A program made the translations under genes and the position numbers. Source: DATKCF01 sp035513345 (GTDB lineage: Bacteria > Gemmatimonadota > Gemmatimonadetes > Longimicrobiales > RSA9). Taken from it: a stretch of 40,319 bases of DNA. Below the pieces are notes generated by a model, which was given only the letters and a program-made list of their open reading frames with translations, was not told the origin of the DNA and made no database searches. The DNA lies in NCBI GenBank assembly GCA_035513345.1, contig DATKCF010000083.1:1-40319 (forward strand), in the 5' to 3' direction. The first letter of the stretch is position 1. Each line of letters opens with the position of its first letter. Positions 8,089 to 15,246 of the stretch are shown here, one piece after another.

Positions 8089-9400
8089 TCACCACGATGT
8101 CGACGTCCTGGAGCAGCGAGATGTAGCGCAGTACGTCGCCGCGCACTGCGATGATGTCCGCATACTTGCCTTCGCTCACGGTCCCGACATCGGCGCTCAC
8201 ACCCATCATCACGCTGGGCCAGTAGGTGGCGGACGCAATCGCATCGATCGGGTCCACACCGAACTCGTTGACCCACACGTCCAGCTCGTTCCACGTGGAC
8301 TGACAGTGGAACTTGCCGGGAATGCCGGAATCGGTGCCGACCAGCATGACTACGCCCGCTTCTCGTAGCTGCTGGAACTTGCGCCCGAGCGTTGGCCGGC
8401 GGGCTGGCGTAATCCGGAAGTACGGCAGCCGATCGAAATAGCGGAGCGACTCGCGGATGTCCGCGATCACGTTGGCTGGCAGACCTTCCTGCCAGCACGG
8501 ATCATCGAGTTTCTCGGGATTGTCCCGTGTGTTCTCATAGTTGAACAAGCCTTCGATCGTTGGGGTCCACCAGAGGGGCCCGACGTTCATCCGTGCCGTG
8601 CGCTCGCGGATGAGTGCGATAACGTCCGGCGGATACTCGGGCGCGGTCGCGAGGCCGGTGTGCTCGAAGTTGTCGACGCCCGCGGCGAGGCCTCGCCGGA
8701 TCTCTTCGGGCCGGTGACTGTGCGCGACCACCGGCAGGCCGTGGCGGTGCGCTTCGTCGACCACGGCCGTCAACTCCGGCATCGTCATCTGGTCCTGATC
8801 GATCAGCTTGATGACGTCCACGCCGGCCTCAGCCAGACGCCGCACCTTCGCGCGTGCATCTGGCTCACCGGCAACGCCCCAGCGGAACGACTCCGTCCCG
8901 GGATACGGCTCGTGCTGGATGAACGGACCCGAGACATAGAGTGTGGGTCCGGGAATCTCGCCCCTGTTGATGCGGTCCCTCACGTCGATGCTGGCCTCGA
9001 GCGGCGCGCCGAGATCGCGCGCGGACGTGACGCCGGCCATGAGCAGTTGCTTCGCCGCGGCCGGCATGATCGTCGACGCGAAGAGCGGCGGGTAGGTCGA
9101 GTCCCAGTGCGCATAGTCCGAGTGCCCGACGATCATGAGGTGCACGTGCATGTCCCAGAGTCCGGGCATGACGCTCATGCCCTCGGTCGAGATCACGGAC
9201 GCGCCGGCGGGAACCGCAAGTGAGCCGACCTGACCTACGGCCGTGATGCGCTCACCGTCGATAAGGACCACGCTGTTGCGGATCGGCGGGCCGCCGAATC
9301 CATCGATGAGGGTGCCGCCGACCAGGGCGGTCTGCTGAGCCGTGGCCGGGGCCGAACCGACGGCCATCGCGGCGACGACGATGAGGAGTTCAGCGCGCAT
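8066..9400 (-). CDS. Exported amidohydrolase (imidazolonepropionase-like)
   Basis: 444 residues. The N-terminus (LLIVVAAMAVGSAPATAQQ) is a signal peptide, so the enzyme is probably periplasmic. The metal site is clear: GLWDMHVHL gives the HxH pair, GVDVIKLID a candidate bridging Lys, VVAHSH and FEHTG two later His, and VGTDSG the catalytic Asp. The family hydrolyses cyclic amides or dipeptides (prolidase and imidazolonepropionase-like). Its start overlaps the end of kynA by 11 nt, so the two are probably one transcript, though no tryptophan-pathway reaction demands such an enzyme. Substrate unknown. Confidence 0.88.
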   Translation of the reverse strand: MRAELLIVVAAMAVGSAPATAQQTALVGGTLIDGFGGPPIRNSVVLIDGERITAVGQVGSLAVPAGASVISTEGMSVMPGLWDMHVHLMIVGHSDYAHWDSTYPPLFASTIMPAAAKQLLMAGVTSARDLGAPLEASIDVRDRINRGEIPGPTLYVSGPFIQHEPYPGTESFRWGVAGEPDARAKVRRLAEAGVDVIKLIDQDQMTMPELTAVVDEAHRHGLPVVAHSHRPEEIRRGLAAGVDNFEHTGLATAPEYPPDVIALIRERTARMNVGPLWWTPTIEGLFNYENTRDNPEKLDDPCWQEGLPANVIADIRESLRYFDRLPYFRITPARRPTLGRKFQQLREAGVVMLVGTDSGIPGKFHCQSTWNELDVWVNEFGVDPIDAIASATYWPSVMMGVSADVGTVSEGKYADIIAVRGDVLRYISLLQDVDIVVKRGVRVR

Positions 9401-10244
9401 GGATCACCGTTCCCGTGGTACGTGAGCCCAGCCCCGTCCGAAGTTCCCACAGATCCGGGAAGAACTTCTGTCCGAGCGTCGTCCGCAGGTACGCGACACC
9501 CTCGCTGCCGCCCGTGCCCGGCTTCGACCCGATCATGCGTTCAACCATCGCGATATGGCGAAGCCGCCAGATGTAGAACATCTCGTCAAACTCGATCAGC
9601 GCCTCGGCCAGCAGGTACAGTTCGTAGTCCGACTGCGGCTTCTGATACAGCCTGATCAACGCGCGAACCCGCGGCGAAACGTCTGCCGCGACCGCGTCAT
9701 CATCGCGCGACAGCTCGGGCGACGCGGCTACGCGGCGATCGACCAGCGCGTCGAAGCGCTCGCCCAGCGTCGGCCGCGCCAGCCTCTGCTCGAGCGCCGT
9801 CCGGGCCTGGCTGCCGCTCTCGTGATGCTCGAGCTGTCGCTCGTCCTTCCTGCCACACAGAAACTCGAGTTCGCGGAACTGCGCCGACTGGAATCCGCTC
9901 GCCGGCATCAGTTCATCGCGGAACGTCAGGAAATCGTTCGGTGTCATCGTCTCGAGCACGTTCACCTGCTCGACAAGCACCCGCTGGATCTCGATGCACC
10001 GCCGGAGCAGCCGATGCGCTCCAAGAACATCGCTCCTGTCGATGCAGCCGGTCACGGCATCCAGTTCGTGCAGCATCTGCTTGAACCACAGCTCGTGAAC
10101 CTGATGGATGATGATGAACAGCATCTCGTCGTGCTGCTCCGGCGACGACAGCAGATGCTGCAGCTTCAGCAGTTCCGGTACCTTCAGATAACTCCCGTAG
10201 CTGAGCTGAGCCTCTCCCTCGGCCGGTTCAATTCCGAACGCCAT
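9390..10244 (-). CDS. kynA: Tryptophan 2,3-dioxygenase
   Basis: About 284 residues, normal bacterial length. It cleaves the indole ring of L-tryptophan to N-formylkynurenine using heme. Seen directly: LSYGSYLKVPELLKLQ, FIIIHQVHELWFKQM (substrate and distal-pocket His), FRDELMPASGFQSAQFRELE (carboxylate-binding Arg and Ser) and RLRHIAMVERMIGSKPGTGG with the proximal heme His. ATG 10244 is preferred; a GTG at 10253 would add MVR. A GGGG-rich stretch lies just upstream. Kynurenine formamidase and kynureninase genes are not in the window; the overlapping downstream gene encodes an exported amidohydrolase. Confidence 0.95.
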   Translation of the reverse strand: MAFGIEPAEGEAQLSYGSYLKVPELLKLQHLLSSPEQHDEMLFIIIHQVHELWFKQMLHELDAVTGCIDRSDVLGAHRLLRRCIEIQRVLVEQVNVLETMTPNDFLTFRDELMPASGFQSAQFRELEFLCGRKDERQLEHHESGSQARTALEQRLARPTLGERFDALVDRRVAASPELSRDDDAVAADVSPRVRALIRLYQKPQSDYELYLLAEALIEFDEMFYIWRLRHIAMVERMIGSKPGTGGSEGVAYLRTTLGQKFFPDLWELRTGLGSRTTGTVIHAR

Positions 10245-10287
10245 GCGCACCACCCCGTTTCATCTTGATGTCCGTCACGCAACCGCC

Positions 10288-10317
10288 ATTGTCGCCGCAC
10301 GGGTCCGGCGGACGCAA
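10288..10317 (-). promoter_or_regulatory. Candidate kynA promoter
   Basis: On the minus strand TTGCGT (10317-10312) and GACAAT (10293-10288) are 18 nt apart, about 45 nt before the kynA start codon, in the gap between divergent genes. Pattern only. Confidence 0.33.
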
Positions 10318-10378
10318 TGCCTCCACCCGGCGGATCGAGGTCAGGTCGCCGAACCGATCACGAGAAGGCCGGGCCGCG

Positions 10379-10405
10379 TTGCTGCCGCGATCGCGCCGGT
10401 ATATC
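10379..10405 (+). promoter_or_regulatory. Candidate promoter for membrane protein-argR
   Basis: TTGCTG at 10379-10384 and TATATC at 10400-10405, spacer 15 nt (short), about 40 nt before ATG 10447. Pattern only. Confidence 0.33.
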
Positions 10406-10446
10406 CTGTCTCCCACCCGGAACCTTCACCGTTTCCGAAAGCGAGG

Positions 10447-10893
10447 ATGAACCTCTTCCAGGCGCCTTCCTGGTTGCTCCTGCTGTGGTGTGGCTTCGCA
10501 GCGTCCCTCGCCAGCGAGTGGATCGTCGCCATGGCGCGCGCCATCATCGACCGCCGGCACCACGACGCGCACCGCGCCGGACCGCGACTCCTGTCCACGC
10601 CACGCGGTAGCGTGCCCATCGCCGTGCTCGCGGGAACCCTCGTCTCCGCGCCCGTGTACGGACTCGCCTTCGAATCGTGGCAGCGAGCCGACCTCACCGC
10701 AGGCCTCATCCTCGGCGCCATCCACGGCGTCATGGCCGGACTCATCGTACTCGTCGCGTTTCTGAGGCGCCGGCGCAAGGAGAACCGACTCACCCCGCTC
10801 CGGCCGATCGCCGTGTTCCGCGTCCGGCGCCTCGTGACACGCGTCCTCTACGGCGCGCTCCTCGGATTCCTCTATGTCGTGCCACCCGCATGA
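10447..10893 (+). CDS. Small membrane protein upstream of argR
   Basis: 148 residues, no recognised family. Hydrophobic stretches at about 8-24 (WLLLLWCGFAASLASEWIV), 57-75 (VPIAVLAGTLVSAPVYGLA) and 86-103 (LILGAIHGVMAGLIVLVAF), then RRRRKEN and a last short hydrophobic segment (VLYGALLGFLYVVPP) suggest three or four membrane helices. The His/Arg-rich loop DRRHHDAHRAG follows the first helix. The stop overlaps the argR start (ATGA), so the pair is probably translationally coupled. GAGG is immediately next to the ATG, too close for an ideal ribosome site. Function unknown. Confidence 0.7.
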   Translation: MNLFQAPSWLLLLWCGFAASLASEWIVAMARAIIDRRHHDAHRAGPRLLSTPRGSVPIAVLAGTLVSAPVYGLAFESWQRADLTAGLILGAIHGVMAGLIVLVAFLRRRRKENRLTPLRPIAVFRVRRLVTRVLYGALLGFLYVVPPA

Positions 10894-11357
10894 CCTCCGG
10901 CAAGATCCTGCGCCACGACGCCGTCCGTGAACTCATCCGCAAGCAGCGCATCGGCAGCCAGGAGCAACTCCGCGAACTGCTCGCGAAGAAAGGCTTCGAC
11001 GTCGCTCAGGCCACACTCTCCCGCGACATCCGCGAGCTCCGTCTCCTCAAGGTCCCCGATGCCGACGGCGGGCACCACTACACCCTGCCGCCCGAGGCCT
11101 GGGATAACTCGCCTCCGCTCCGCCGGCTGCTCGCAGCTCTCTTCGTCGGCGCCGAAGGCGTCCGCAACATGCTCGTCGTCAAGACCCTCGCCGGAGGCGC
11201 TCAGGCCATCGCTGAAGCCATCGACTGGGAGGAGTGGCCCGAAGTTGTCGGGACCCTGGCCGGTGACGACACGATTCTCGTCATTCTGCGCGAGGACGAG
11301 GCGCTGCCCGTGATCCGCGAGCGCATCGAGGACCTCGCTGACGAGGGCCATGCGTAG
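10890..11357 (+). CDS. argR: Arginine repressor ArgR
   Basis: 155 residues, usual ArgR length. The N-terminal winged-helix domain shows LIRKQRIGSQEQLRELLAKK and ATLSRDIRELRLLKV, the recognition helix with the conserved SRDI. The C-terminal hexamerisation and arginine-binding domain includes NMLVVKTLAGGAQAIAEAID and VVGTLAGDDTILVILRED, where the last segment carries the acidic pair that binds L-arginine. It should repress arginine biosynthesis when arginine is plentiful. The argCBDGH cluster begins about 940 nt downstream with a putative operator on the argC start codon. Four-base overlap with the preceding membrane-protein gene. Confidence 0.95.
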   Translation: MTSGKILRHDAVRELIRKQRIGSQEQLRELLAKKGFDVAQATLSRDIRELRLLKVPDADGGHHYTLPPEAWDNSPPLRRLLAALFVGAEGVRNMLVVKTLAGGAQAIAEAIDWEEWPEVVGTLAGDDTILVILREDEALPVIRERIEDLADEGHA

Positions 11358-11398
11358 CGCCCAGCGGAGGAACGGCTGTTTCGCGCTGAGGACGCGGT

Positions 11399-11426
11399 GG
11401 GGCGGAGGACGCTGCTGTTCTGCCCC
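11399..11426 (+). terminator. Candidate argR terminator hairpin
   Basis: GGGGCGGA (11399-11406) pairs with TCTGCCCC (11419-11426), with one G-U pair and a 12-nt loop, followed by ATTCTG. It begins about 40 nt after the argR stop. The T-run is weak. Confidence 0.35.
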
Positions 11427-11530
11427 ATTCTGATGGCTCCGACTCCGGGCAGGCAGGTGGATGTTTTCTCGGGGGTCTTCTGGTCCGGGCGGGTCCCGTG
11501 CTGGTCAGTTCAGGATCGGGCGGGGTGAGA

Positions 11531-11573
11531 GGCGGGCGACGAAGGGCGGGCGACATGGGGCGGGAAAGGCGGG
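11531..11573 (-). repeat. GC-rich repeat, inverted copy beside the S23 pseudogene
   Basis: Read on the minus strand this stretch contains TGTCGCCCGCC and CGTCGCCCGCC, the same words that make up the tandem repeat at 12002-12066. It lies just past the 3' end of the four-helix-bundle pseudogene, so related repeats in opposite orientation bracket that gene. The 150 bases between argR and this repeat show no gene. Confidence 0.55.
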
Positions 11574-11578
11574 GGTGG

Positions 11579-11944
11579 TTACCGTCGGGTCTCGTGCGAG
11601 CGGATGAGGGCGGTCAGCATTGTCGAGACCATATAGGCGGACCTGCGCGATAACGCGATCATTTCGGAGGGCTTGCGACGATAGAGCTTGTGAGTGCGGC
11701 GATGCACTCGCCGGCGGAGCCGCGGGCCAGCTGGTAGTGATAGATCTTGCGGCCGGGACTGTGTCCGGCGCCTCTAGGCGATATTCAGGGCGATCGACTC
11801 GGCGGATCGCCTCAGCTGGTCTGCGATGCTCCCATTCCTGGCGGATACGCGTGCTATGCGATCCACCGACATCGCCAGATCCTGTGCGAGGCGGTAGACC
11901 CGCAGCCGTTCCGGCCCTCGAACTCCTTCCGCACGTTCGTCCAT
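11579..11944 (-). pseudogene. Decayed four-helix-bundle protein gene (S23 / IVP family)
   Basis: Read in three successive frames, the minus strand encodes one coherent protein. From ATG 11944: MDERAEGVRGPERLRVY, LAQDLAMSVDRIARV, SIADQLRRSAESIALNIA, then a TAG. After a one-base shift: GHSPGRKIYHYQLARGSAGE. After another shift: SAYMVSTMLTALIRSHETRR and TAA at 11579. Pieces and order match the ~120-residue four-helix-bundle family first seen as the protein in 23S rRNA intervening sequences. The 366-base span is exactly the length expected of an intact gene. At least two frame changes and a nonsense codon make it nonfunctional, unless they are sequencing errors. It sits alone between argR and argC with repeats on both sides, suggesting a past mobile cassette. 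No intact small gene seems to replace it. Confidence 0.8.
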
Positions 11945-12001
11945 GGGTGCACTGAGGCATGAATCCGGGGCACGGGAATGGCCGAAACGCCCCCGCCGTC
12001 C

Positions 12002-12066
12002 CCCGCCGTTTTGTCGCCCGCCGTTCGTCGCCCGCCGTTTTGTCGCCCGCCGTTCGTCGCCCGCCC
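12002..12066 (+). repeat. Tandem GC-rich repeat, alternating 15- and 14-base units
   Basis: CCCGCCGTTTTGTCG (15) and CCCGCCGTTCGTCG (14) alternate twice at 12002-12059, giving a 29-base period, with a partial unit after it and degenerate units before it from about 11985. Reverse-complement relatives lie at 11531-11573. The remaining sequence up to about 12260 shows no convincing gene. Confidence 0.8.
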
Positions 12067-12263
12067 GATGGGGTGGTGGTCAGTCGACACACCCACACGG
12101 CCGCGGAACGTCCGGCGGCGATCCGGGGCGCGGGTGCGCGTCGACCCCTGCTCCGTCGAGAGTTCAACAAGAAGTAACCCGTCCCCGCGGCCCCCGCTCC
12201 CCCGGCGTCCCCAGCGTGAAACTCCGAGCGGCGGCTATCAGAAGAAGTACGGATGGCACGCGC

Positions 12264-12291
12264 TTGCGGAATCCTGGACCACCTGTATATT
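12264..12291 (+). promoter_or_regulatory. Candidate argC promoter
   Basis: TTGCGG at 12264-12269 and TATATT at 12286-12291 are 16 nt apart. Transcription would then begin about 12298, leaving almost no leader before the argC ATG at 12301 or 12304; no ribosome site is visible there, which agrees with a leaderless message. The -10 element lies inside the palindrome described as the ARG box. Confidence 0.45.
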
Positions 12292-12318
12292 TATACAAAT
12301 ATGATGAATAAAAATGTG
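12284..12318 (+). promoter_or_regulatory. Putative ArgR operator (two ARG-box-like elements)
   Basis: TGTATATTTATACA at 12284-12297 is a palindrome broken only at its central pair. ATGAATAAAAATGTG at 12304-12318 closely resembles the Bacillus-type ARG box (consensus near CATGAATAAAAATTCA). The two are about 20 nt apart centre to centre, near two helical turns, as in classical tandem ARG boxes. The patch is strikingly AT-rich in very GC-rich DNA and covers the likely -10 element and the argC start codon. ArgR is encoded just upstream. Binding is inferred. Confidence 0.6.
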
Positions 12319-13269
12319 AAAGCCGCCGTCCTCGGCGCTACCGGTTATACCGGACAGGAAGTCGTGCGGCTGCTGCGACACCATCCGTACATGACGCTTG
12401 GCATCGCGACGTCGGAGTCCTCGGCGGGCGCTGCCGTGCCGGGCACGGGGCTGCGGTATGTCGCGTCGGATGATGTGAATCTCGGGGAGACGGACCTCGT
12501 GTTCGCATGTCTGCCGCACGGCGAGTCGGGGACGTGGTCGTTGCGCGCGCGCGAGGCGGGAGCGCGCGTGGTGGATCTTTCGTCCGATCTGCGTGCGGGC
12601 CAGCACGGCGCGGTGTACGGCGTGCCGGAACTGTGGCGGGAAACGATCCGGGGGCAGTCGCTGGTCGCGAATCCGGGGTGCTACCCGACGGGTGTTCTGC
12701 TGTCGATGGGTCCGCTGCTGGCGGACGGGCTGGTGGATTGCACGCGGCCGCTGATCATCGACGCGGCGTCGGGTGTGACGGGAGCGGGCCGTGGTGCGAA
12801 GCGGGAGTACCTGTTCGGCGAGGTTGCGGACGACTACCGGGCGTACGCGGTTGGCAACGTTCATCGGCACGTACCCGAGATCGGAGCGGGTCTTGCTCGA
12901 CTGGGAGGAGGCGACACGCCGGAGTTTGTGTTCACGCCGCACCTGCTGCCGGTCCGGCGCGGAATCCTGGAGACGATGTACGTGCCTGTACCGTCGGGAG
13001 CGACGGCCGCGGACCTGGTGGAGTCGTGTGTGGCTGCGTACGCGGGCGAAGCGTTCGTGGAGGTGATGGTGGAGGGAGTGCCGACGTTGCGGGACGTGTC
13101 TGGTCGAAACGTGCTGTCGATTGGATTTGCGGAGGTTGGCGGCGTGACATCACCGTTGGTGATCTGTGTGGCGGCGTTCGACAATCTGCTGAAGGGTGCG
13201 GCGGGTCAGGCGATGCAGAACGCGAACCTGATGCTCGGCTGGAACGAGGCGGAGGGTCTGCCGCTGTGA
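12301..13269 (+). CDS. argC: N-acetyl-gamma-glutamyl-phosphate reductase
   Basis: 322 residues from ATG 12301; the adjacent ATG 12304 is equally possible. It reduces N-acetylglutamyl phosphate to the semialdehyde, the third step of arginine synthesis. The N-terminal NADP fold has AAVLGATGYTGQEVVRLL, the catalytic Cys lies in VANPGCYPTGVLL (about residue 126), and GNVHRHVPEI and FTPHLLPVRRGI carry the conserved His residues. An in-frame ATG at 12253 is rejected, since the added residues are unconserved and would span the operator. No Shine-Dalgarno is visible, suggesting leaderless translation. First gene of argCBDGH. Confidence 0.95.
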   Translation: MMNKNVKAAVLGATGYTGQEVVRLLRHHPYMTLGIATSESSAGAAVPGTGLRYVASDDVNLGETDLVFACLPHGESGTWSLRAREAGARVVDLSSDLRAGQHGAVYGVPELWRETIRGQSLVANPGCYPTGVLLSMGPLLADGLVDCTRPLIIDAASGVTGAGRGAKREYLFGEVADDYRAYAVGNVHRHVPEIGAGLARLGGGDTPEFVFTPHLLPVRRGILETMYVPVPSGATAADLVESCVAAYAGEAFVEVMVEGVPTLRDVSGRNVLSIGFAEVGGVTSPLVICVAAFDNLLKGAAGQAMQNANLMLGWNEAEGLPL

Positions 13270-13271
13270 GG

Positions 13272-14033
13272 ATGCGTGTGGTGAAGATCGGCGGCGCGGC
13301 GTTGACGGACGCGGCGTGGCTGAAGGATCTGGGCCGGAGCATTGCGGGTGGTGCAGGCGAGGTCGCGGTGGTACACGGCGGCGGTCCTGACATCAGTGGC
13401 CTGTCGGAGCGGCTGGGGATCGAATACGCGTGGGTGAACGGCCGTCGCGCGACATCGCCGGAGCTGATGGACGTGGTGTCGATGGTTCTCAAGGGGCGAG
13501 TGAACGGCCGCATCGTGTCGTCGCTGATCGATGCCGGAGTGGACGCGATGGGCGTGTCGGGTGAGGACGGATCGCTGATCCAGGCATCGTTGGCGGACGG
13601 CGGTTCGCTGGGCCGGGTCGGGCGCGTGGATCGTGTCCGGTCGGAGCTTCTTGAAGCGCTCGCTGCGCGGGGCATCGTGCCGGTGATCTCACCCGTGTCG
13701 CGCGGTCCGGATGGTGGCGCCGTGAATGTGAATGCGGACGAGGTGGCGGTTGCCGTCGCGGTCGCACTTGCCTCGCCGGAGCTGGTGTTCGTCACGGACG
13801 TGCCGGGAGTGCTGTCGAACGGCAGGGTCGTGCGCGAAGTGAGCGGAGCGGACGCGCGGCGGATGATCGAAGCGGGCGAGGCGACGGGCGGGATGGCGCT
13901 GAAGCTGCAGTCGGCCGTGCAGGCGCTTGCGCAGGGCGTACCGGTCGTGCGGATCGGCCCGTTCGAGACGTTGTTCGACGGATCGGCGGGAACGCGAATC
14001 AGAAATGAAGCGGAGGTGAGCGCGTGGCTCTGA
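13272..14033 (+). CDS. argB: Acetylglutamate kinase
   Basis: 253 residues from MRVVKIGGAAL. It phosphorylates N-acetylglutamate, the second step of arginine synthesis. Motifs: VKIGGAAL (phosphate loop), VAVVHGGGPDISGL (acetylglutamate binding), GVDAMGVSGEDGSL, VPVISPVSRGPDGGAVNVNADEVA and LVFVTDVPGVL. It is shorter than the ~290-residue arginine-inhibited kinases and lacks their N-terminal helix, so it may be insensitive to arginine feedback; regulation would then rest on ArgR. LysZ-type kinases of similar length are an alternative, but the arg context decides. It starts 2 nt after argC and overlaps argD by 10 nt; the frame is open far upstream through argC, but that part is a shadow. Confidence 0.93.
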   Translation: MRVVKIGGAALTDAAWLKDLGRSIAGGAGEVAVVHGGGPDISGLSERLGIEYAWVNGRRATSPELMDVVSMVLKGRVNGRIVSSLIDAGVDAMGVSGEDGSLIQASLADGGSLGRVGRVDRVRSELLEALAARGIVPVISPVSRGPDGGAVNVNADEVAVAVAVALASPELVFVTDVPGVLSNGRVVREVSGADARRMIEAGEATGGMALKLQSAVQALAQGVPVVRIGPFETLFDGSAGTRIRNEAEVSAWL

Positions 14034-15235
14034 CGGTGGAGGAACTCGTGTCGCGGACTACGCAGCAATCCGTGCTGGGCACGTACAGGCGAGCGGAGCC
14101 GGTTTTCGTCGCGGGCCGCGGCTGCCGCCTGATCGATGACGGGGGCAGGGAGTACATCGATCTGACGGCCGGCATCGGTGTGAACGCGTTCGGCTACGGC
14201 GACGCGGGCATTGCGACGGCGATGGTGAACGCGCTCGACACGGGCCTGGTTCACATATCGAATCTGTACCGCAACCGTCCGGGCGAGGAGCTGGCGGCGG
14301 AGCTGACGGGTCGTTCGTTCGCGGATCGGGTGTTCTTCTGCAACTCGGGTGGCGAGGCGAACGAGGCTGCGATCAAGTTCTCGCGGCGCCGGGCTCGCGA
14401 AGTCGGCGGTCCACAGAAGCACGAGATCGTCGCGTTGCGCGGTTCGTTCCACGGCAGACTGTTCGGATCGCTGGCGATCACGGACCGGCCGGCGTGGCAG
14501 CAGCCGTTCGAGCCGCTGATGCCGGGCGCCGTGTTTGCGGAGGCGAACCTCGATGCGGTCCGGGCTGTCGTGAGTGCGGAACGGACGGCAGCGATCTTCG
14601 CCGAGCCTGTGCAGGGCGAGGGCGGGGTTGTGCCTCTTTCGCCCGGGTTCCTTGCGGGATTGCGCGGGATCGCGGATGATGCTGACGCGCTTCTCGTATT
14701 CGACGAGGTGCAGTGTGGCCTGGGTCGCACGGGCCACGCGTTCGCGTACGAAGCGAGTGGTGTGGAGCCGGACATCCTGACGCTTGCGAAACCGCTGGCA
14801 GGCGGGCTGCCGATGGGCGCCGTGCTTCTGACGGAATCGGTCGCGTCGAAGGTGAAGCCGGGCGACCATGCGACGACGTTCGGCGGCGGTCCGCTGGTTG
14901 CGTCGGTGGCGCTGAACGTGGTTCGTCGCGTTTGCGACGCGGGTCTTCTCGACAACGTGCGCGAGCGTGGCGAGCAGGTCCGTCGCGTTGCGGAATCGTG
15001 GATATCGGCCGGTCTGGTGAGCGAGGTGCGTGGCGCCGGTCTGATGCTTGGCCTGGTGGTTGCGGGTCCGGCAGCGCCGGTCGTGGCCGGTGCGATCGAG
15101 AGGGGGCTGCTGGTCCTGACGGCAGGCGAACGTGTCGTGCGGCTGCTGCCGCCGCTGGTAATCGAGGAGGCCGAGCTTGCGGCCGCGCTCGACATTCTGG
15201 GCACTGTCTTGCGCGAGACGATCACAACCGACTGA
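14024..15235 (+). CDS. argD: Acetylornithine aminotransferase
   Basis: 403 residues, start GTG 14024 with GGAGGTG about 8 nt before it, inside argB. A class III PLP aminotransferase that converts N-acetylglutamate semialdehyde to N-acetylornithine. Seen: VFFCNSGGEANEAAIKFSRR, LRGSFHGRLFGSLAIT, AAIFAEPVQGEGGV, LLVFDEVQCGLGRTG and ILTLAKPLAGGLPMGA, where the Lys binds PLP; HATTFGGGPLV follows. In organisms with few class III enzymes the same protein can serve in lysine synthesis. The position between argB and argG leaves little doubt about its role. Confidence 0.94.
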   Translation: MALTVEELVSRTTQQSVLGTYRRAEPVFVAGRGCRLIDDGGREYIDLTAGIGVNAFGYGDAGIATAMVNALDTGLVHISNLYRNRPGEELAAELTGRSFADRVFFCNSGGEANEAAIKFSRRRAREVGGPQKHEIVALRGSFHGRLFGSLAITDRPAWQQPFEPLMPGAVFAEANLDAVRAVVSAERTAAIFAEPVQGEGGVVPLSPGFLAGLRGIADDADALLVFDEVQCGLGRTGHAFAYEASGVEPDILTLAKPLAGGLPMGAVLLTESVASKVKPGDHATTFGGGPLVASVALNVVRRVCDAGLLDNVRERGEQVRRVAESWISAGLVSEVRGAGLMLGLVVAGPAAPVVAGAIERGLLVLTAGERVVRLLPPLVIEEAELAAALDILGTVLRETITTD

Positions 15236-15246
15236 CGGAGAATCCG

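Noticed and set aside
12002..12066. CRISPR array
   Set aside because: The 14/15-base units abut with no spacers, and no cas genes are present.
11505..12170. Minus-strand 221-codon ORF between argR and argC
   Set aside because: It is the third-frame shadow of the S23-family pseudogene plus repeat-encoded GGRRTAGD runs, though it includes one small true piece of that relic.
12507..13271. N-terminal extension of argB through argC
   Set aside because: The extra 255 residues are the out-of-frame shadow of argC; homology starts at 13272.
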